From Ascochyta rabiei (Eukaryota > Ascomycota > Dothideomycetes > Pleosporales > Didymellaceae): a DNA stretch of 64,000 nucleotides. The position numbers and the translations under genes are program-made. Below, piece after piece: positions 59,147-64,000 of the stretch. Where the stretch lies: positions 1-64,000 of the forward strand of contig NC_082407.1 of NCBI RefSeq assembly GCF_004011695.2. Direction: 5' to 3'. How positions within the stretch are numbered: the stretch's first letter is position 1; each line of letters opens with the position of its first letter. The notes under the pieces were generated by a model, which did not search any database, was not told the DNA's origin, and worked only from the letters and a program-made list of their open reading frames with translations.

Positions 59147-59600
59147 ATGTCTTTGAAATCCTTTGAACAGATGTTCCGGCAGGCTCGACGAATTTTGTCT
59201 ATAGTCGCGCTCGCAACCGCATCAATTGAGATAGGCGAGAAATTACAACCATTTCGACTGCTTAACTTATCTCCGGTAGCCTGTAGATGTTCCAGACTAC
59301 CTGGCAGCCTATGGCAATCTGAAGCCCTTGCCTTCGCCCTTAGTAGCTACGTATACGGTGATGTGGTTCGCATTGAGCGTCAAGCTGATCACAACCATCG
59401 CAACGTTGCAGTGCGTTAAACGCGGACTCTTCCCTCTGGATTTAACGGCTGACATCGAGGACCTACCGCCTAACTAGGCGAATTTCGAGGTGCTGCCGTC
59501 CAATGGACATGGCAAGCCGATTTTAACGCCAGCGAAGGAGATGATCACCCTGAGACGCCTAATGAGCCACACAGGCGGATGTTACGATCATTGAGAAGAA
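59147..59600 (+). pseudogene. Serine beta-lactamase/transesterase (PF00144-type) N-terminal remnant
   Basis: The start reads MSLKSFEQMFRQA, like the first helix of fungal beta-lactamase-like transesterases. After a frameshift, ALSVKLITTIATLQCVKRG (about 59360-59420) matches the catalytic S-x-x-K region, shortened to S-V-K. FPLDLTADIEDLP and ITLRRLMSHTGG (about 59548-59580) follow, the latter matching the I-T-L-R-x-L-L-T-H-T-S-G motif. A TAG stands where Trp is expected (about 59475), and a TGA follows the motif. The C-terminal two thirds are absent. The 59600-59760 sequence does not continue the family. Confidence 0.68.
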
Positions 59601-60993
59601 TCGCAATGCAGAGTTTATCACCAATGATGCTAAGGGGATGAGCAGAGCGCTTAGCCTCAGGACACGTAACGTCCGACAGATTCTCACTCAGAGGCGCAAG
59701 CAAGACTATAAGACACAGTCACGTAATATTCTATAATTCCTACAATAATCCTACGGTTCCTGTGGCCCCCTCTCCCTACAGGACTTGATAAGAAACTGTA
59801 AAAAATTATGGAACAGCTTTGGTACATAGCAAATCGGAACATAACCCTCTAAATTTATTTTTCCTTTCAAAGCAAGATTATTATCAGAATATTTAAACAC
59901 TATTTAAAAATAATGTATACCATATGGGCAGAATTATAAAGGGTAAGAGAATAAAATTTACTAAGCCTCTACTACACTCTACCGTATAACGTACCCTACG
60001 GGCAAGCCGCTTACCAAGCAAGCCGCTCACGCTGTTTTACTAAAGAGAACCAAGAATCTAAGGCTTGATAACTGTAGATCTACTAGATATAATTCTTTAA
60101 AATTTCTCTAGGGTATTTCTATATAAGTATTGTAGGTTAAGCTATTGCTTATTAATGTCCTTAGTCTCCTAAGAGTACTATACGCGCTTATGTAGCTAAG
60201 GTAGAGTCAAATTAATCATACTAAAACTAATAGCAAAACTCTAGTATATAAGGAGTTTGCCTAGTTTTGGCGTAGTAATTGCTGCTAAAGTTCTGTTAAT
60301 AGCTGCGATAGTTGTTAAGATACAACGCGTTAAAATATAGTGTATCTGAGATGATTCGGGCGCTGCGCGACTCCGGGCGTTGCGCGTACAGACACGGTAC
60401 CGGTAAGCACAGCTGTCCATTCCCCGCTGTCAGCAAATCAGCCAGTGTTGAGACTCGAAATCTTCACTCCCAGTTATCACTAAACTTGTCTTCATGAAAT
60501 TGTTATCGGTTTACAAGCTCATCAGTAATATAAAACTCTTACATAGAAAAAGCTTTGTTCTGCGGCTATAGCTATTTGGTGAGTAGAACCGCAGCTGTTG
60601 CTTCTAGATTTTACAAACGCGTGTAGATGCTCCATGGTTCTCAACGTTCTGCACAACGCCGATACTGAGCCAACAGATTCAGAACAGGAATACACATTCC
60701 TACAGCCTCTGCCCCAGAGGTAACAAGTTCATCGTGTTTCTCACAAGTGATTAGCTCTAAGCAGCTAGCTCCTCCAGACCTACTTATAGGCTCTCCACTA
60801 AAAGCATCGGGAAAGAAGGCACAGGTCTACTGATAAAGATATTTATATTGATTGTGTTTACTTAGTAGAGGATCCTGACCTTCAGTTACCGTGGGTGGAG
60901 ATTGGGGATCTAATCTATGCTCTGAGATTGACGGTTTCAGCACCGTGAAAGCTCTGATACTAGTGCTGCAATAAAAAGAGTTTGCCCTTTTGG
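59601..60993. other. Intergenic, partly transposon-derived
   Basis: 59985-60040 is a pogo-family end (ACGTACCCTACGGGCAAGCC, GCCGCTTACC/GCCGCTCACG) next to TA. 59880-60340 is AT-rich. 60355-60406 is the direct repeat. 60407-60993 has normal GC but no gene that I can support. Confidence 0.55.
60355..60406. repeat. Direct repeat flanking the FAD-gene block, right copy
   Basis: Same orientation as 55660-55713. The two copies bracket about 4.6 kb holding the FAD oxidoreductase and the beta-lactamase remnant. Confidence 0.8.
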
Positions 60994-62346
60994 CTACTTT
61001 GACCGCTGGCTGCGGGTGGATGGCGCATTCTCGTACGCAACCTGCACTGTTCTCTCAAACAGGATTGCCTCCTCGCTGTCATCATCGCCATTCACGGCTC
61101 CGATTTCGACCCTGGTCTCGCGTTGACCAAGTTTCTTGCTGTCCCCTCGAAGCTTCAGTGGTATGTCTCCTGCATCCTCGGAGTCGTTGACTGTGTTCAT
61201 GAGAGTGTCGAACTCTCGTTTTGGCCTGGTGGTCGCACTACCCCATGTGCGAAGCTTGGGTCCGTCACTCCCTTTGCCGGATGGGTTCTCGGTATATTCC
61301 CCAATGAAATGTGGGGCGACGTGCCTGAAGAAGCGACGGAGTGTTGGCAGACAACAGCAGATCACCAGGAGGTTGGATTCGACCAAGCTGTACCGTCATG
61401 TGTCAGAAGAGATCATTGTGTATCAGAAAGAATACTTACATCCACAATGTTCCCTCACCAATGACCCAGGTTTGATCCATAGATGTCAGGGCGGGTAGGA
61501 GAACGATCAAGCGGATAATGGACGTGACGATAGTGCTTTGCCAGTCAGCTTCGAACAGATGTGTAACTTCAGTTTCCAGGGTTTACTCTTACATGGAACC
61601 AATGGTAAACATGCCTGTAAGTCCAATCTTCTGCTTAAGTGGCATCTGTAGCTTCCAGATCATTGGTGTAGGCAGTCCCAGAAGTATTACATCTGTCGCA
61701 ATCCCAACGACAGCAGTTGTGATGTAAATCGCGCCTCGGTTGACACACTGGGCAATAGGCGCAAGAAGAGGGTCCCAGCTTGCAGCAACTGGCCGGCAGG
61801 CGAACAGGAGACTGAAGAAGATTCCAGTATAAGCGCCCATGATAAGGACCAATGTGGTTTTGACTGCAATTTGAAAGAAGACGCTGGGACTGAGGCGAGC
61901 GTAGAACAGACACAGCGAAGCTTTTGCGCAAGCTGTGCAGAGAGCATAGACGAGTGGAGCGGCGAGAATAAGTCGAGAGTAGAGACCGTAATCGTCAATG
62001 GAAATCTCCCATGCGTGTACACCCATTACTCCCCGCACCCACCCGTGTATTAGGATTACTTGCGTGCCAATGGAGAAAATCCATGCGGCCAGCACAGCTA
62101 CTGCATGATGTTAGCAGAGCTTTCAGACTGCAAATTGAACACAATCTTACTGTCTTCCATTTGGAAAAGTTTCATCAGACGAATTCTGGTGTACAGACGC
62201 TGTAGTAAGAAAGCTAGCGCCAACAAGTTCTCCACTACGACGACCGTGTATACCTGGGTCTCGAGTTGACGTTGAGGGTTCTGGAAGTTGACGACATAGC
62301 CAGGTGGAGGTGGCACCACGGTCAGTGTTCCGTTGATATCTGCCAT
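60994..62346 (-). CDS. Rhodopsin-domain integral membrane protein (fungal PF20684 type), 4 exons
   Basis: Minus-strand exons 62346-62151, 62097-61593, 61535-61440 and 61387-60994 (1191 nt, 396 residues). Introns are 53, 58 and 52 bp with GTAAG donors, and the first has a GCTAAC branch site. The ATG at 62346 gives MADINGTLTVVPPPPGYVV, a typical start for this family; the ATG 36 nt upstream is less typical. Seven hydrophobic segments can be traced (TVVVVENLLALAFLLQ; AAWIFSIGTQVILIH; LILAAPLVYALCTACAKASL; TTLVLIMGAYTGIFFSLLFA; AIYITTAVVGIATDVILLGL; IIRLIVLLPALTS; ESNLLVICCCLPTL), then a polar cytosolic tail. Members of this family are plasma-membrane proteins, some PTH11-like receptors. The function here is unknown. 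Confidence 0.85.
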
Positions 62347-63496
62347 AATTGTGGCAGAAGCTGGAGTGTAGAAGAGATGCAAGCACGGAGATACGGTATT
62401 GGAAATCCAGTCGGGTCTTGCTGCTTTTCAGCACCTACTTGCGCAATGAAGCGCCAGCAGCTTCAGGTTCCTTGATCGTCGGCCCTTGCTCTGCACGAAC
62501 GTCTTGTCGATGACTAGGAGATTTTTTGGAGTTGCTTGCATGTCAAGCGGCCCGTCTTCCGCGTCACGCAATGGATCTATACCGACGGGTCACGTTCCTT
62601 CGCGCGACAAGATCAGGCATAGCTGCCCACCAATGTCTTCAATTGGCTAAAGCTCCTAGTTGCTTCCTTGTGCCAAGCTAGAGGATGTCAATGTTATCGT
62701 AGGAAAGTACGAGATGGACCGATTGCGTGGCGCATCTTTTGGGTACTTCGATTGACGATCGTGTACGGACTCGACTCGCGATTCTCCATTGTGAAATAGA
62801 GACTCAACTCAACACAAGGGAGTCCATCAATCGCATTTCTTATACCTTGCGAAACATCAACGCCTAACGATAGAATCAACGTCAGGGTACCACTTATTGG
62901 GCATATTCGTATGATTGCGGACGGCGATAAAATCGCCAAAGTTATCAAAAATGTTCCAAAATATGTCTGGCCTGCCACTCGTACTTCGAGTACAAACAAC
63001 AGGGGTATATTGCCATTTATTTGTACAAACCCATCTCACTGATATGAAGCACCTGATATGGACGACCTGCAACCTCTGTTACAGGATACTGAACAATCAG
63101 CTGACGAGTGTGAAAGCCGGCCTTGTTTGCTACGAGTAAGGCCTACGCGCTAGATCCTTCGTGTGTGACAGGTTCGTGACGGGGAAGGTCTCGCGCTTGA
63201 GACGGGCCGAACCAACATGGCGCAAGCACAGGCGCTCGCTCCGCTCCACTGCTGAAAGCAGTGTCAATGCCGAGGTAATGCCTGTTTGGATTCATCGACC
63301 TTCTCGATTCGTTGTACATGTACGCTGCAGGTCCAGACTATGCTGCTTTATGCAGGCAGGGGCATCATCCTTCGGCTGTCTCTTTTTGTTTGCGCTTAGC
63401 GGAGAATAGTTCTTGGAATTGATAAGGTTTTTTCGCATTTCGCATTTCCAGAGCACCAACCCTTTGGTAACATACGATCTCGGTATTATTTGCAGC
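62347..63496. other. Intergenic between divergent rhodopsin-type and FAD genes
   Basis: No convincing gene. A 101-codon minus frame at 62694-62999 has no domain and no clear start context. Confidence 0.5.
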
Positions 63497-64000
63497 ATGA
63501 AGTCCTCTCTGTCGTTTGGAGCACTCCTGGGCCCGTTTGCCTTCTTGGCAGATGCGGCTGTTATATCGAACGATACTTGCGTACGTCGATGATTGGGTGC
63601 GGAACGCTGCTCACGGCCCGGCTAACAGACCTTCTACAGTGCAAAGCGCTCGAGCGCGCGGGGTTTGCCTACGTTCTTTACCCCAGCGATGAGCAGTACC
63701 AGAACCGAACCTCATCGTATTGGTCAGTCAGTGCGCAGCTGAGTCCGAGTTGTATTGTGCAGCCAACTTCTACTGAAGAAGTCAGCAAGGTAGTCAAAAT
63801 CCTTGTAGCAGAGACTGGCTGCCAGGAAGATCAATTTGCGGTCCGTAGTGGCGGCCACACCGTGTGGGCTGGCTCAAACAACATCGACAAAGGCGTAACT
63901 GTTGACCTTGGTCTTATCAACTCCACCACTCTGGACGCTCAAACCAACATCGCATCTATACAGCCAGGCTCCCGATGGAATCAAGTCTATGCAACGCTTG
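63497..64000 (+). CDS. Secreted FAD-linked oxidoreductase, 5' part (runs off the window)
   Basis: Exon 1, 63497-63580, encodes MKSSLSFGALLGPFAFLADA plus a short tail, a good signal peptide. A 59-bp intron follows (63581-63639; GTACGT donor, GCTAAC branch, CTACAG acceptor), then exon 2 from 63640. The PCMH domain begins CKALERAGFAYVLYPSDEQY, then SCIVQPTSTEEVSKVV and VRSGGHTVWAGSNN, with the His as the likely covalent FAD site. The residues that would decide single or double flavin attachment lie beyond the window. It is the second FAD-linked oxidase within 7 kb, but the signal peptide and intron position show it is not a recent duplicate of the first. Confidence 0.85.

Noticed and set aside
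62694..62999. 101-codon minus-strand frame as a gene
   Set aside because: No domain, no intron or start context, and no conserved pattern recognised.

Overview
The window is the left end of a chromosome of a filamentous ascomycete. It opens with (CCCTAA)n telomere repeat. The genes near the right end have short fungal introns (53-89 bp, GTAAG-type donors and CTAAC-type branch sites). Repeated DNA shows the C-to-T / G-to-A decay expected of repeat-induced point mutation (RIP). Protein families and AT-rich islands suggest a dothideomycete, perhaps Pleosporales; that placement is inference.

Layout. (1) 1-112 telomere. (2) 113-3706 a 3.6 kb tract in which I find no G on the plus strand. (3) 3.7-40.5 kb a tandem array of subtelomeric units. 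Each carries a large telomere-linked-helicase-type gene on the minus strand, transcribed toward the telomere. There are four near-complete copies (5.6-10.1, 20.8-25.6, 26.7-31.1 and 33.5-38.3 kb) and one locus split into a 3' part (13.95-16.8 kb) and a 5' part (17.0-20.3 kb). All are pseudogenes here, broken mainly by in-frame stops with few frameshifts. The readable architecture is an OrsD-like C2H2 N-terminus, a middle domain with the signature spacing of a tyrosine recombinase, a RecQ-type SF2 helicase and a C-terminal pair of zinc knuckles. Two copies have a head-to-head partner gene of unknown family (10.4-12.1 and 38.9-40.5 kb), sharing a bidirectional promoter region. G-rich minisatellites lie beyond the 3' ends of three helicases. 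Short interstitial telomere motifs and a G-poor tract lie between units.

(4) 40.9-55.5 kb is a RIP-decayed AT-rich transposon graveyard: a LINE fragment, a Copia element split by a Tc1/mariner element with intact terminal inverted repeats (TIRs), a Gypsy gag split by a retroposon with a 14-bp target-site duplication, a paired fold-back palindrome, LTR remnants and a family of pogo-type elements. (5) From 55.5 kb GC content returns to normal and single-copy genes appear: a broken ORF, an FAD-linked oxidoreductase (3 exons), a wrecked serine beta-lactamase/transesterase, a fungal rhodopsin-domain membrane protein (4 exons, minus) and the start of a secreted FAD-linked oxidoreductase cut by the window end. 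These families are common in secondary-metabolite and surface-sensing gene sets, but no core synthase is visible.

How the parts fit: the helicase-recombinase and its partner look like a two-gene subtelomeric module that has been duplicated serially at the chromosome end and then mutated by RIP.
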